Below are positions 38,701 to 47,592 of a stretch of 64,000 nt of DNA, piece after piece. This DNA comes from Brevinematales bacterium (GTDB lineage: Bacteria; Spirochaetota; Brevinematia; Brevinematales; Thermospiraceae). The notes beneath the pieces are model-generated. The model saw only the letters and a list, made by a program, of their open reading frames with translations. It searched no databases and was not told where the DNA came from. The stretch is taken from NCBI GenBank assembly GCA_013177995.1, contig JABLXN010000001.1:1-64000 (forward strand). Direction: 5' to 3'. Both the position numbers and the translations under genes were made by a program. Numbering within the stretch: position 1 is the stretch's first letter; each line of letters opens with the position of its first letter.

Positions 38701-38727
38701 TAAACTCTTTGTCTTTTCTGTCGAAAC
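38701..38727 (+). promoter_or_regulatory. Sigma28 (FliA)-type promoter of flaB
   Basis: TAAACTCT (38701-38708), 11-nt spacer, GTCGAAAC (38720-38727), close in sequence and exact in spacing to the flagellar consensus TAAAGTTT-N11-GCCGATAA. Confidence 0.8.
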
Positions 38728-38775
38728 ATAACAGTGAAGACAAGGATGTCTTCAGAACATATCAAGGAGGATGGT

Positions 38776-39648
38776 ATGATCATCAACCACAACATTAGTT
38801 CCATTTTCTCTCATCGTCAGCTCACCCTGAACAACCTCGAAGCTGACAAGGACATCGAGAAGCTGTCGTCCGGTATGAAAATCAACCGGGCAGGGGATGA
38901 TGCTTCTGGTCTTGCTGTGTCAGAGAAGATGCGCTCCCAGATTCGCGGTCTTCGCCGTGCAAACCAGAACACCCTCGACGCTATCTCGATGATCCAGACA
39001 GCCGAAGGGTGCTTGGAAGAGACAGCCGCTATTCTGCAGCGTCTCAGAGAGCTTGCTGTTCAGGCAGCGAACGGTATCTATGATGCCCAGGATCGTATGA
39101 TGATCCAAGTGGAAGTTTCCCAGATGATTGCGGAAATCGACCGAATTGCTTCCCATGCTCAGTTCAATGGGCTCAACCTTCTCACCGGTCGCTTTGCTCG
39201 TTTCACTGGAGAAAACACCGTGGTAGCTTCGATGTGGTTCCATGTTGGTCCCAATATGGATCAGCGCATTCGCGCCTATATTGGTACCATGAACTCTCAG
39301 GGTCTTGGCCTCAAATCTCCCGTTGGCAATGCCGCTACCGCTTCTTTCATCAGTCTCAGTACCCCTGACAAGGCAAACATGGCCATCGGTATGATTGATG
39401 TGGCTCTTCTCAAGGTGAACAAGCAGCGGGCTGACCTTGGTGCCTACCAGAACCGCCTCGAAAAGACCTCTGCTGGTCTCATGATTGGTTTCGAGAACCT
39501 GCAGGCTGCCGAATCGAGAATCCGCGACACAGACATGGCAGAACAAATGTCTCTCTTCGTCAAGAACCAGATTCTCACCCAGGCCGCCAATGCTATGCTT
39601 GCCCAGGCCAACCAGAAACCTCAGATGGTACTGCAACTTCTCAGGTAA
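38776..39648 (+). CDS. flaB: Flagellin, FlaB type (periplasmic flagellum core)
   Basis: The 290-residue protein matches spirochaetal core flagellins in length and sequence. The N-terminal D0/D1 helices read '[16 protein letters not shown]' and '[22 protein letters not shown]'; '[15 protein letters not shown]' follows. The C-terminal helix reads '[20 protein letters not shown]' and '[13 protein letters not shown]'. The middle variable domain is short ('[20 protein letters not shown]' near 150-170), as in FlaB. There is no signal peptide, fitting export by the flagellar type III system. AGGAGG is five bases from the ATG at 38776; an in-frame ATG at 38734 lies too near the sigma28 promoter. It is monocistronic, with a strong terminator. 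Confidence 0.96.
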   Translation: MIINHNISSIFSHRQLTLNNLEADKDIEKLSSGMKINRAGDDASGLAVSEKMRSQIRGLRRANQNTLDAISMIQTAEGCLEETAAILQRLRELAVQAANGIYDAQDRMMIQVEVSQMIAEIDRIASHAQFNGLNLLTGRFARFTGENTVVASMWFHVGPNMDQRIRAYIGTMNSQGLGLKSPVGNAATASFISLSTPDKANMAIGMIDVALLKVNKQRADLGAYQNRLEKTSAGLMIGFENLQAAESRIRDTDMAEQMSLFVKNQILTQAANAMLAQANQKPQMVLQLLR

Positions 39649-39660
39649 AAAAGCTCTCAA

Positions 39661-39686
39661 AAGCCTGCCTTCGGGCAGGCTTTTTT
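39661..39686 (+). terminator. Terminator of flaB
   Basis: AAGCCTGCC (39661-39669), TTCG tetraloop, GGCAGGCTT (39674-39682), then a T run to 39686. Confidence 0.95.
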
Positions 39687-39743
39687 CTTTCACAAAAGCT
39701 TTCTCTTATGTGACAGCTCTTCTTTTTCCAGAAGAAGAAAAAA

Positions 39744-39772
39744 TTGCATTTTCAATCCTTTTGCCTTATGAT
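39744..39772 (+). promoter_or_regulatory. Promoter of the Nudix gene
   Basis: TTGCAT (39744-39749), 17-nt spacer, TATGAT (39767-39772). Confidence 0.8.
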
Positions 39773-39792
39773 AGAACCCTAAGGAGAAGCAA

Positions 39793-40224
39793 ATGGAACA
39801 CATCGAGATTCGTGTAGATGGTGTTATCTTCAATGACCATGGCGAAATTCTCCTCGCTCGCCACGAAAAGGACAAAAAAACCTATTGGGTTCTCCCTGGT
39901 GGGCATCTCCAGTTTGGAGAAGGCCTCGAAAATGCCCTCAGACGAGAGTTGAACGAAGAACTCGGTTTTGAAGATGTGGAAGTGAAAGAACTTGTCTTTG
40001 TGGATGAGTTTATCACCTCCTCCCGCCATGTAGTACATATTGGTTTTGATATACGTGTGGTAGAAGAATATCTCAATAACGTCGGTGTGATCACAGAAAA
40101 CGAAAGCATCAAAGAAGTGAGATTCTTCTCCCTTGCAGAAATCGTCAACGCGAGTGATACCTTTTATCCCTCAAAAGAGTTTATCATTCAACTCATCGAA
40201 AACAAAACGGCGGTAATGCTTTGA
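39793..40224 (+). CDS. Nudix hydrolase
   Basis: The 143-residue protein has a complete Nudix box at residues 37-59: Gly37, Glu43, Arg51-Glu52-Leu53, Glu55-Glu56, Gly58, with the normal spacing. Nudix enzymes hydrolyse nucleoside diphosphates linked to another moiety; the substrate is unknown. AAGGAG precedes the ATG. It overlaps the endonuclease IV-like gene (TGATG), suggesting a paired role in nucleotide sanitation and DNA repair, which is inference. Confidence 0.92.
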   Translation: MEHIEIRVDGVIFNDHGEILLARHEKDKKTYWVLPGGHLQFGEGLENALRRELNEELGFEDVEVKELVFVDEFITSSRHVVHIGFDIRVVEEYLNNVGVITENESIKEVRFFSLAEIVNASDTFYPSKEFIIQLIENKTAVML

Positions 40225-41063
40225 TGAATAGACTGGCCATTCTCACACCCGGTATCCCTTATTCTACCAAAAAACCCAAGGGATCCCTCTCTGCCCTTGA
40301 CCGTATCGCCGAATTGGGGCTTGATGGAATCGAACTGGAGTACGTCCAGGGGATACGGGTGGATTATGCCCACATGAAAGCCCTTGGTGAAAAGGCCAAA
40401 AGCCTCGGGCTTGTCCTTACCGCTCATGCCCCTTACTATATCAATCTCTTTTCGCCCGAAAAAGCCAAAATCGACAAAAGTTATCACTATATCTTGGATA
40501 CAGCACGCGCCCTTGATGCGGCTGGTGGATATTCCATTGTATTTCATGCCGCCTTTTACCTCCAGCAACCACCCCACAAGGTATATCCTGTTGTCAAAGA
40601 CCATCTCAAACATATCGCTGATATTGCTCACAAAGAAGCCCTCAAAGTCGATATCCGACCTGAACTCATGGGAAAACCCACCCAGTTCGGTTCTCTTGAT
40701 GAGATTTTAGATATCTGTGCAGAAATTGGTCCCCCTATCAAACCCTGTATTGATTTTGCCCATCTCCACGCAAGAACAGGCAAATTCAACAGTTATGAAG
40801 AATTTGCCAAAGTCTTTGAAAAAGTGAAAGAAACCCTTGGAGAAGAAGCCCTCCAGGACATGCATATCCACTATTCAGGCATACAGTACAGCGCGAAAGG
40901 AGAACAAAAGCACCTCATTCTCCGAAAATCCGATGCCCGTTACAGGGAATTCTGTCGGGCCCTCATTGACTACAACATTGGAGGAGTTCTGGTGATTGAG
41001 AGCCCCAATATTGAAGGAGACACCCTCCTTTTCAAATTGACCTATCAGGCAATGAGTGATTAA
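40224..41063 (+). CDS. Endonuclease IV-like AP endonuclease (xylose-isomerase-like TIM barrel)
   Basis: The 279-residue protein resembles the AP-endonuclease family 2. It has 'GLDGIELEYVQG' (metal Glu near 36-38), 'LTAHAPYYINLFSPEK' (about 72-87), 'YSIVFHAAFY', 'IRPELMGKPTQFGSLDEI', 'CIDFAHLHAR' (about 174-183), and 'DMHIHYSGIQYSAKGEQKH' (about 214-232). These are the His/Glu/Asp ligands of the trinuclear zinc site in Nfo-type enzymes. I start it at the ATG overlapping the Nudix stop. It is shorter at the C-terminus than some Nfo proteins, closer to archaeal/Thermotogales forms. Confidence 0.85.
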   Translation: MNRLAILTPGIPYSTKKPKGSLSALDRIAELGLDGIELEYVQGIRVDYAHMKALGEKAKSLGLVLTAHAPYYINLFSPEKAKIDKSYHYILDTARALDAAGGYSIVFHAAFYLQQPPHKVYPVVKDHLKHIADIAHKEALKVDIRPELMGKPTQFGSLDEILDICAEIGPPIKPCIDFAHLHARTGKFNSYEEFAKVFEKVKETLGEEALQDMHIHYSGIQYSAKGEQKHLILRKSDARYREFCRALIDYNIGGVLVIESPNIEGDTLLFKLTYQAMSD

Positions 41064-41075
41064 TTACCTCTATCT

Positions 41076-41345
41076 TCAAACACCTTTCTTTTCTCCCCTA
41101 TCCCCCTTTTTCACCTCAATGCCCAAAAGGGCAAGAGATCTCACAAATTCCTCACCATCAAAATCCCTTTCAGCTTGAAAAGAAATCCTGTCCCTTTCAA
41201 ACACCACATCCCGCACTCCCCCCATCGCGTCTAACAAAGCCGCCACTTCATGCCGACAAAAACTTCCTTTCACTTCCCAGACATAGCGTTTTGTCCTCAC
41301 CACCACCGAAGAAGAGCGCCTTTTGCCGCAACCGCACCCTCTCAT
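41076..41345 (-). CDS. Small Cys-rich-N-terminus protein with HMA-like fold
   Basis: The 89-residue product overlaps the histidine kinase stop by 4 nt (ATGA), so it belongs to the same operon. The N-terminus is MRGCGCGKRR. The rest (residues 20-80) follows the beta-alpha-beta-beta-alpha-beta pattern of heavy-metal-associated domains ('YVWEVKGSFCRHEVAALLDAM', 'GGVRDVVFERDRISFQAE'). The CxxC metal loop is replaced by FCRHE. It may be a ferredoxin-like ligand-binding or structural domain rather than a metal chaperone. The assignment is by pattern only. Confidence 0.6.
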   Translation of the reverse strand: MRGCGCGKRRSSSVVVRTKRYVWEVKGSFCRHEVAALLDAMGGVRDVVFERDRISFQAERDFDGEEFVRSLALLGIEVKKGDRGEKKGV

Positions 41346-43786
41346 GGTCGTGGAAATACCACCCTCACCCGAAGCCCCCCATCATTCACAAAAGAGACCC
41401 TCCCCCGCAGTTGCTCAGCTAAGATAAAAAGAAGTTTCAACCCCAAAGAACCACTGGACTTTGTTGGCTCAAAAGAAAGTCCAGGTCCATTGTCTGCCAC
41501 TTCCAGAACAAACCCCTCCTCACCAGAGACAAGAGAAATCCGAATAAAAGGATGTTCCTGTCCAGGAACCGCATACTTGAAGGCATTGGTCAATGCCTCA
41601 GAAACCCACAGTCCCAAAGGAATACATACCTCAAGTGGCAAAGAAACATCCTCTGTCTCCACCTCAATATGAAGCGGAGCCGCCATCTCATAAATACTTC
41701 TCACCGCATCGGCAAGATCCATGAGATATTCCCTCACCCTGATAGTGGAAAAGGAATGCGTCTGATAAAGCTTCTCATGGACAATCGCCATAGAGCGAAC
41801 TCTCACCTGACTATCAAGCATCACCCGCTTGATAGACTCTTCTTCTGTCTGATCCGCCTGAAGAGACAAAAGACTTGAAATAATCTGAAGGTTATTCTTC
41901 ACCCGATGGTGAATCTCCTTGAGAAGGACCTCTTTTTCTGCCAAGGCCTCTTCGATCTGTCTCTGCTGCTTTTTGATAGTGGTAATATCCACCATCACGC
42001 CGATGAGCCGAAGCGGTTGCTGGAAGATATCCCTTTCCACCACATGGGCTTTGTTCAGAACCCACCTTTCCTCTCCATTTTTTGCTGGTATCTTATGCTC
42101 AAGAGAAAACTCCTGTCTTTTTCCATTGCAATAGTCAAATATCATTTCGCGAAGGAAAGACGCATCCTCCTTCTCAAACTGAGTGAGCCAATTTTGAAGA
42201 GACGTGGCAAGGGGAAAACCCGTCTTTTTCTCCCAATCCTCTGAGAGAAGAAGTTCATCTCCAGGAATCATCCAATCCCAGAAGATGGCATTGGCTGTCT
42301 CAAGGGCTGTGGTGAGACGCTTCTCAGAAACCTGCAGTTTCTGTTCATACAACCGTCTCTGAGTAACATCAGCAAGCATCACCATCTTCCCCAAAAACCT
42401 ACCATCCGGTGCACACCAATCCTTGCTCTGAACAAAGAGCCATATCTTCTCTCCTTCAGCGGTGTAGAGCATCACCTCTTCTTTCACCACATGAAAACGT
42501 TCATAGGGTTTAATAGCCATCAAAAGGGGAAGTGGAATAGCAAAACCTCCTCCACTCCTTCCCTGCACAAGGGCTTCAATATCCGTTTTTGGTGGCACAC
42601 CTAAAAGACGGGCCCCCTCAGGATTGAGATACACCGCTGTTCCATCCGGCCGTACAATGAGAAGCCCTTCACTGAGAGACTGGACAATCTCCTGAATCAC
42701 CTGCCGGGAGTAGAGAAGACTTTCCTGTTCGGCTTTGAGAGAACGTACGAGTTGTTCCACCGTCGAGACAAAAAACTCCATCTCAGGAAAAGAAGCCTCC
42801 ACAGATTTCTCGTAGGGCTGCCCAGTAAGCATGGCCTTGGTGTACCTGACAAAAAAATCAAAAATACGTTGAAGGGTGGCCGAAAATTTCACCGCAATAA
42901 GAAGAGCAAGACTAAGTCCCATCACAAGAACCATGCCAATAAGTCCTATAAACTGATAGACAAACTGAAGCCAGAGAGAAGCCTCTATCTCCTCGACCAC
43001 AAACCACGGAAGATTTTTGATCCTGATGAAAAGATACGATTTTTTCCTCCCTCCACCCACATCAGAAAGCCACATAACATCTTCAGTTGAATTGACAAAC
43101 TCATGAAAACCAGGAAGATGTCCTACCCCCTCCGAGGTACTCACCCTCAAAGGATCGGTATGAACAATATAATTTCCATAGATATCCACAACCCCCATAG
43201 CCATTCTATAAAGCTGAAGCTGGGTAGAAAAATGGGCCAGTACCGAGGCAAGAGAAAAGACATACACGGCCTGTTTTTCAGGTGTACTATACTCTACAAG
43301 AAGATAGGATTTTCTCTCCCCTGGATAAGACACCACCTCATACCGAAGTTGTGAAAAGACCAGAGCCGATGAAGAAAAAAGCACAGGAAGATCCACCTCC
43401 TCCCACTGCTTTTCTCCAGCAAAAAATACCCGCTTTCCAGAGGAATCATAAAGAGCCACTGCCTGCAATTCTGAAAAATGTTTTCGCATTTTCTCAAACA
43501 TAAGCCGATGACGATCCGTGATCTCCCCACTTGTCAAGGGGAGTTGTTCAAAAGAGGAGACCACCAACCGTCGAAACATGTCTATATCTGTGGACACGAG
43601 ATCTGTGGCTAACAGAGCGCTAGCAGCTACCTGTCTCTGGTATTCAGCCCTCCACCAATGAAAGAAAAGAACCCCTGTAAATACCCCAGAAAATACCGTG
43701 ATCATCACCAAGAGAAGAACCGTTACTAACCGAACCTGTCGGCTCAACGGCCACGATTGCCAGAAGAAAAACCTCCTACCGTTCAC
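41342..43786 (-). CDS. Membrane sensor histidine kinase (PAS, HisKA_2)
   Basis: The 814-residue kinase has a membrane segment near 20-42, a periplasmic Cache-like domain (about 45-270, 'YDSSGKRVFFAGE', 'GVVDIYGNYIVHTDP') and a second membrane segment near 275-300. A linker then leads to PAS domains near 365-480 and 490-610 ('FWDWMIPGDELLLSEDWEKK'). The HisKA_2 motif 'KEIHHRVKNNLQIISSLLSLQ' holds the phospho-acceptor His near 624. The HATPase_c has 'SEALTNAFKYAV' and 'VADNGPGLS'. It overlaps the upstream binding-protein gene by 11 nt. No response regulator is adjacent. The lipoprotein may present a ligand to the Cache domain (inference). Confidence 0.92.
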   Translation of the reverse strand: MNGRRFFFWQSWPLSRQVRLVTVLLLVMITVFSGVFTGVLFFHWWRAEYQRQVAASALLATDLVSTDIDMFRRLVVSSFEQLPLTSGEITDRHRLMFEKMRKHFSELQAVALYDSSGKRVFFAGEKQWEEVDLPVLFSSSALVFSQLRYEVVSYPGERKSYLLVEYSTPEKQAVYVFSLASVLAHFSTQLQLYRMAMGVVDIYGNYIVHTDPLRVSTSEGVGHLPGFHEFVNSTEDVMWLSDVGGGRKKSYLFIRIKNLPWFVVEEIEASLWLQFVYQFIGLIGMVLVMGLSLALLIAVKFSATLQRIFDFFVRYTKAMLTGQPYEKSVEASFPEMEFFVSTVEQLVRSLKAEQESLLYSRQVIQEIVQSLSEGLLIVRPDGTAVYLNPEGARLLGVPPKTDIEALVQGRSGGGFAIPLPLLMAIKPYERFHVVKEEVMLYTAEGEKIWLFVQSKDWCAPDGRFLGKMVMLADVTQRRLYEQKLQVSEKRLTTALETANAIFWDWMIPGDELLLSEDWEKKTGFPLATSLQNWLTQFEKEDASFLREMIFDYCNGKRQEFSLEHKIPAKNGEERWVLNKAHVVERDIFQQPLRLIGVMVDITTIKKQQRQIEEALAEKEVLLKEIHHRVKNNLQIISSLLSLQADQTEEESIKRVMLDSQVRVRSMAIVHEKLYQTHSFSTIRVREYLMDLADAVRSIYEMAAPLHIEVETEDVSLPLEVCIPLGLWVSEALTNAFKYAVPGQEHPFIRISLVSGEEGFVLEVADNGPGLSFEPTKSSGSLGLKLLFILAEQLRGRVSFVNDGGLRVRVVFPRP

Positions 43787-44849
43787 GTCCCACCTTCCAC
43801 TGGTTACTTACCACTTGTATCAGATAAAGTGTTCTGGTAGCATCCCCATACTGATCAAGATACACCGCTGACTGGAGCCCGGCAAAAGTCTTAGGGAAAA
43901 GAGAAAACCATTTCTGACGCAAATGCCCTCGACTCTGCCGATAGAGGTCTACGGCCAACAAAAGACTCTCATATCCATACACAAAACCAAACGAAGGTTC
44001 CTGTTGATAGTTGGCTACAAACCGCTCATAAAGCTGACGATACACCGCATTGGTATGAGAGACCACAAAGTGCTGGACTGCTTTTGTCCCCTCTCCATAT
44101 TTCCCGCTCCACCGGAGAAAATACCTGTCCATAGCCCACCCAGCCACATACACCTGAAGACCAGAGAGCTTCTCTTTCACCTTCTGGACAAGAAGCCCCC
44201 CCTCATCCCCTGGGGTCACTAGCACAAGAGCTTGAGGTTTCCAGAGCAGGATTTTCTTCACCACCTCATCTAAAGAACCCTTCACGGCTGAATGATAGGA
44301 CAGAACTTGACAGAGGAGCCCTCTTCTTTGCCAGAAGTTGGTAAACTCCCCTATCCACGCCCGAGCATACGGCTCATTGGCTTCCGTGTACACCAGAAGA
44401 GGTTTTGACACCCCATCCTCCGCCATGAGATAGAGAATACTTCGTATCTCCTGAAGATTCTCGGGAACAATTCTTGCCATATAATCCCTCTGCCCACTCC
44501 AGAGAGAAGAACTCACCGTCGGTGGAATAATCGGAACCCGCAAGCTATTGGCCACAGGTATCACCTTCATTCCCGTAGCTGAATCAAACGGCCCAAGAAT
44601 CACATCTGGACCATAGGCCGCAATTTCCTGCGAAAGCTTTTCTTCATCAAGGCTATGCACATTGAGAACACGATAGACAATTTTTTGAGAAGGGGAAAGA
44701 TCCGCTATAGCCCAGAGAATACCTTCCCTCCCTTCCACATGCAGGGTTGAGGTAGCCCCTGAAAAATCCCCCACAATCAACACCCTCATTGGTCGAGAAC
44801 ACCCCACCACTGCCACAAGCAAAAAAAGCCGGCGGCTCGCCATATCCAC
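43776..44849 (-). CDS. Periplasmic ligand-binding lipoprotein (LivJ-type)
   Basis: The 357-residue product has a lipobox-like 'LVAVVGCSRP' (Cys at about 17), so it is probably lipid-anchored. The body is a type 1 periplasmic binding fold: 'RVLIVGDFSG', 'YGPDVILGPFDSATGMKVIPVAN', 'RVPIIPPTVSSSLWSG', 'ALVLVTPGDEGGLLVQKVKE' and 'SFGFVYGYESLLLAVDLY'. This fits the LivJ/AmiC group that binds amino acids or amides. There is no ABC permease nearby; instead it is translationally overlapped with a histidine kinase. The GTG start at 44849 follows GGAGG by ten bases. Confidence 0.85.
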   Translation of the reverse strand: MDMASRRLFLLVAVVGCSRPMRVLIVGDFSGATSTLHVEGREGILWAIADLSPSQKIVYRVLNVHSLDEEKLSQEIAAYGPDVILGPFDSATGMKVIPVANSLRVPIIPPTVSSSLWSGQRDYMARIVPENLQEIRSILYLMAEDGVSKPLLVYTEANEPYARAWIGEFTNFWQRRGLLCQVLSYHSAVKGSLDEVVKKILLWKPQALVLVTPGDEGGLLVQKVKEKLSGLQVYVAGWAMDRYFLRWSGKYGEGTKAVQHFVVSHTNAVYRQLYERFVANYQQEPSFGFVYGYESLLLAVDLYRQSRGHLRQKWFSLFPKTFAGLQSAVYLDQYGDATRTLYLIQVVSNQWKVGRER

Positions 44850-44881
44850 TTCATAACCGCCTCCTCTCTTTCTTCACTCAC

Positions 44882-44910
44882 ATTATAGACCAAACCACTT
44901 CTTTTTGCAA
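44882..44910 (-). promoter_or_regulatory. Promoter of the binding protein / kinase operon
   Basis: On the minus strand TTGCAA (44910-44905), 17-nt spacer, TATAAT (44887-44882). It lies between cvpA and the lipoprotein gene, so the sensory operon is transcribed on its own. Confidence 0.88.
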
Positions 44911-44917
44911 ATCTTTT

Positions 44918-45385
44918 CTATCCCAACCGACTAAAAAAGGCTATCACTACCTGAGTCCATCTCCCAAGAAGTATGCCAAAGGGAAATTCCTGACGAATCC
45001 AATCGTGGGGAAGAAAGGGAAGCCTGGCTAAAAGAATAAACACAAGCCCCACAAGAAAACCAAATTGGAAAAGCCCCAGAAGTCCACCAAGAAGCGAATC
45101 AAGCCACTCTAACTCAAGAAACTCCAGCACGTCCTCAAGCCAATACGAAAGCCTCTTCAGAGCAAAATATCCCCCCGTAAATACCACCACAAACACAATC
45201 CAGAACCACACCTGCCGATACCCTTCAGGTAGCCAGGAAACGACAAGTTTTCCTAAAAGAATCCCGCCAGCAAGCCCCACCACAATAGCCAAAAGGGTAA
45301 AAAGCATATTGATAAGCCCCCGGCTAAAACCATACACAAACCCTACCACAAGAAAAACCACGATCAGAAGATCATAATAAGGCAT
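44918..45385 (-). CDS. cvpA: CvpA-family membrane protein
   Basis: The 155-residue protein has four predicted membrane helices and the CvpA start pattern 'YYDLLIVVFLVVGFVYGFSRGLI'. It continues with 'GLAGGILLGKLVVSWLP' and 'LLGGLLGLFQFGFLVGLVFILLA'. Members are linked to colicin V export and, more generally, to envelope maintenance; the reaction is unknown. It lies 69 nt downstream of the DUF2723-like gene with no terminator seen between. Confidence 0.82.
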   Translation of the reverse strand: MPYYDLLIVVFLVVGFVYGFSRGLINMLFTLLAIVVGLAGGILLGKLVVSWLPEGYRQVWFWIVFVVVFTGGYFALKRLSYWLEDVLEFLELEWLDSLLGGLLGLFQFGFLVGLVFILLARLPFLPHDWIRQEFPFGILLGRWTQVVIAFFSRLG

Positions 45386-45454
45386 CTCTTTTACCCTTTA
45401 CGGCTTTTGTTCCCTACCAACCATTTCCCTCTTTCTGCCTCTCTTCTCAAAACC

Positions 45455-47332
45455 CTACGGTTGACTGAGAATCATATCTGCCACACGAAGCTGTTGGGCA
45501 AAGCGTGCCTGAAGCTGAAGACTCGTCTCACAGAGAGACTTAAAACGCCTGAGATACTCCTTGGCGCGGGAAGTATCTCCCGACTGATAGGCCAGAATAC
45601 CAAGATTATAGGCAACCTCAGGAACAGGTTGGCGAGCAAAATCCTCATGTTGCAAGATCCTATCCCCAAAAAGATAAGCCTTTGCTGTCCAGTCTGGCAC
45701 CTGCATGGCTATCTGCCAGGCAAAAAGAAGCATCTGGTAGTCGCTCTCTAACGCAAGAATATCCATGATATCACCAGCCAGCTTTGCATACGGGACATAG
45801 TTCGCTAACTGGGTGCGCTGAATGAGCTGAATCAGGATCATTTGCTTCATCTCCGCAGAAAAACTCTCCGGTTTTTGCAAAAGTTCCCTCGCTTTTGCCT
45901 CAAGATCAAAAGCCTGTGGCAAGCGCATGTCCTTGAGTACCGTATCCAACATATCCGTATACTGTTTCCACTGGAGAAACTCCTGATACGATTGATACGC
46001 AGGATTTACAAACCCTCCCATATCACGTGGTGGGGCTTCCTTGAGTTTGGACTCCGTCCGGAGAGAGAGTGTTCTTCGAAGATATCTCACATTTTCCTCA
46101 AGAAGCGGAAGAAGGGTATTCTTTCTCTCTGGATACCGATAAATCGTCCGAAGGAGAAGTTGATTATAGGTCATGGAGATTCCTATCAAAGTACGAGAGT
46201 TGTGATAATAAGAAAGAAGCTTTCGAAAACGTGGCCAGGCCTCTTCTGAGAGATCCTCGCCAACTTCATTTTCCACAAAAGCCACCAGGGCCCCTATAAT
46301 CGACACACTATCATAACCATAATACATAGCCTCCCTGTAGACTTCCTTGGTCTTTTGCCAGGCATTGGTGATTTCCATGGCAATCTTCTCTCGCACCTCG
46401 GGACGAGTTTCTCGTTGATACATCGTCTGAAGACTACGAATGCGCTCTCGATAGATATCCCCCATCTGCATGTCATAACCAATGGCAATCTCTCTTGTCA
46501 TTCGATCAAGATAGGGGAGATTGGGAATATTTTGCCATCGTATTCTATAACGAGAAAAATAATCCGCTAATGGCAAAGGCGTACTTCTCACAAAGACAAT
46601 CCTCTCTCCCTCAAGTTTCACATATCCCTGCGAAGCAAGACTTTTCGCCTGATCAAGGACATAACCACGATCCACAGGGCGACGGAGCCAGTCGGAAAAG
46701 AGATACTGTGCCTCTCCAACACTCACCGACCCACGAATCGAAAGGTCATCAAGGAGTCTATGAGCAATGGGTTCCACCTTGTACATAATCCCGTACCGAC
46801 GATAGGTATAATCCCCAAGCCTCCAAACCTCTGGTCGTTGCCAGGTGAGATACACAGGGCGCCTCCCCTGCCAGTAAGGAATAAAATAGGGATCAAGATT
46901 CACACGGGGATCGTTGATGTTAGAGATAGGGACATAAAAAGGCTCAAGCCCGGCAAAAATATTGCTATCCACCAGGTCCTTGCGTCGTGCAATAGCCCGT
47001 GGATCACTATAAAGCATAAGACCATAGATCTTTTTGAAAACATTCCCCATCTGGTCATAGGCAGAAAGATCCGGTCTTATCTTTTCTGCATAGATAAAAT
47101 AGAGAGAAGAAAACACCTGGTTATCTCCCCCTTCTGTCATATAGACAGAATCCATTTCAGCAGATGCCATGAGATTTTTGCCATAATCATGGTTGAGATA
47201 GTCTAAATGATGATCAGCGGTTTTATAGTTACTCACATAAGGGAAGAGACCCAACCCCAAGACAAGGATAATCCCTATTCCCCGTAGAAGCTTCTGACGA
47301 AACAATTCCTTTTCTTCAATAAGCATCTGCAT
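45455..47332 (-). CDS. DUF2723-like protein lacking most of its membrane domain
   Basis: The start at 47332 is chosen because GGGAGG is six bases upstream and a terminator hairpin (47356-47385) lies between it and the ferredoxin gene; the longer open frame would run through that hairpin. The 625-residue product has one membrane segment (about 17-33). Then 'NHDYGKNLMASAEMDSVYMTEGGDNQVFSSLYFIYAEKIRPDL' resembles, by memory, the region that follows the membrane helices in DUF2723 (protein O-mannosyltransferase-like) proteins. The remainder is helical, TPR-like near 555-600 ('VAYNLGILAYQSGDTSRAKEYLRRF'). The catalytic multi-helix part is missing, so activity is doubtful. The family call is tentative. 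Confidence 0.6.
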   Translation of the reverse strand: MQMLIEEKELFRQKLLRGIGIILVLGLGLFPYVSNYKTADHHLDYLNHDYGKNLMASAEMDSVYMTEGGDNQVFSSLYFIYAEKIRPDLSAYDQMGNVFKKIYGLMLYSDPRAIARRKDLVDSNIFAGLEPFYVPISNINDPRVNLDPYFIPYWQGRRPVYLTWQRPEVWRLGDYTYRRYGIMYKVEPIAHRLLDDLSIRGSVSVGEAQYLFSDWLRRPVDRGYVLDQAKSLASQGYVKLEGERIVFVRSTPLPLADYFSRYRIRWQNIPNLPYLDRMTREIAIGYDMQMGDIYRERIRSLQTMYQRETRPEVREKIAMEITNAWQKTKEVYREAMYYGYDSVSIIGALVAFVENEVGEDLSEEAWPRFRKLLSYYHNSRTLIGISMTYNQLLLRTIYRYPERKNTLLPLLEENVRYLRRTLSLRTESKLKEAPPRDMGGFVNPAYQSYQEFLQWKQYTDMLDTVLKDMRLPQAFDLEAKARELLQKPESFSAEMKQMILIQLIQRTQLANYVPYAKLAGDIMDILALESDYQMLLFAWQIAMQVPDWTAKAYLFGDRILQHEDFARQPVPEVAYNLGILAYQSGDTSRAKEYLRRFKSLCETSLQLQARFAQQLRVADMILSQP

Positions 47333-47355
47333 ATTCTGCCTCCCACTCACAGGAT

Positions 47356-47385
47356 AAAAATAAAAACGAGGGGGCTTTTGCCCCC
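47356..47385 (-). terminator. Terminator of the ferredoxin operon
   Basis: On the minus strand GGGGGC (47385-47380), AAAA loop, GCCCCC (47375-47370), followed by a T-rich tract (complement of 47356-47366). It lies just past the ferredoxin stop. Confidence 0.85.
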
Positions 47386-47397
47386 AATTACTCACCC

Positions 47398-47568
47398 TTA
47401 TGCCTCGATGGCATCAAACGCACAGGTAGCCGCACACGCGCCACAATCAATACAGCTCCCGGCATCAATCACACGCTTTCCACCCTGTTCGCTGATAGCC
47501 GACACAGGACATGCTGGTTCACAGGCACCACAGTTGGTACACTTACTGGCAATAATCTTATATGCCAT
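47398..47568 (-). CDS. Small 2[4Fe-4S] ferredoxin
   Basis: The 56-residue protein is read directly as [10 protein letters not shown], then two CxxCxxCxxxC(P) cluster motifs with Cys10, 13, 16, 20 and Cys39, 42, 45, 49. It is a clostridial-type low-potential electron carrier. AAAGGAGG lies five bases before the ATG, a very strong ribosome-binding site. In the second motif the last Cys is followed by Ala (ATCAFD) instead of Pro. It is 24 nt after gatA and is closed by the terminator at 47356. It is too short for many gene callers. Confidence 0.95.
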   Translation of the reverse strand: MAYKIIASKCTNCGACEPACPVSAISEQGGKRVIDAGSCIDCGACAATCAFDAIEA

Positions 47569-47592
47569 TTATGGCCTCCTTTGAAAAATATT

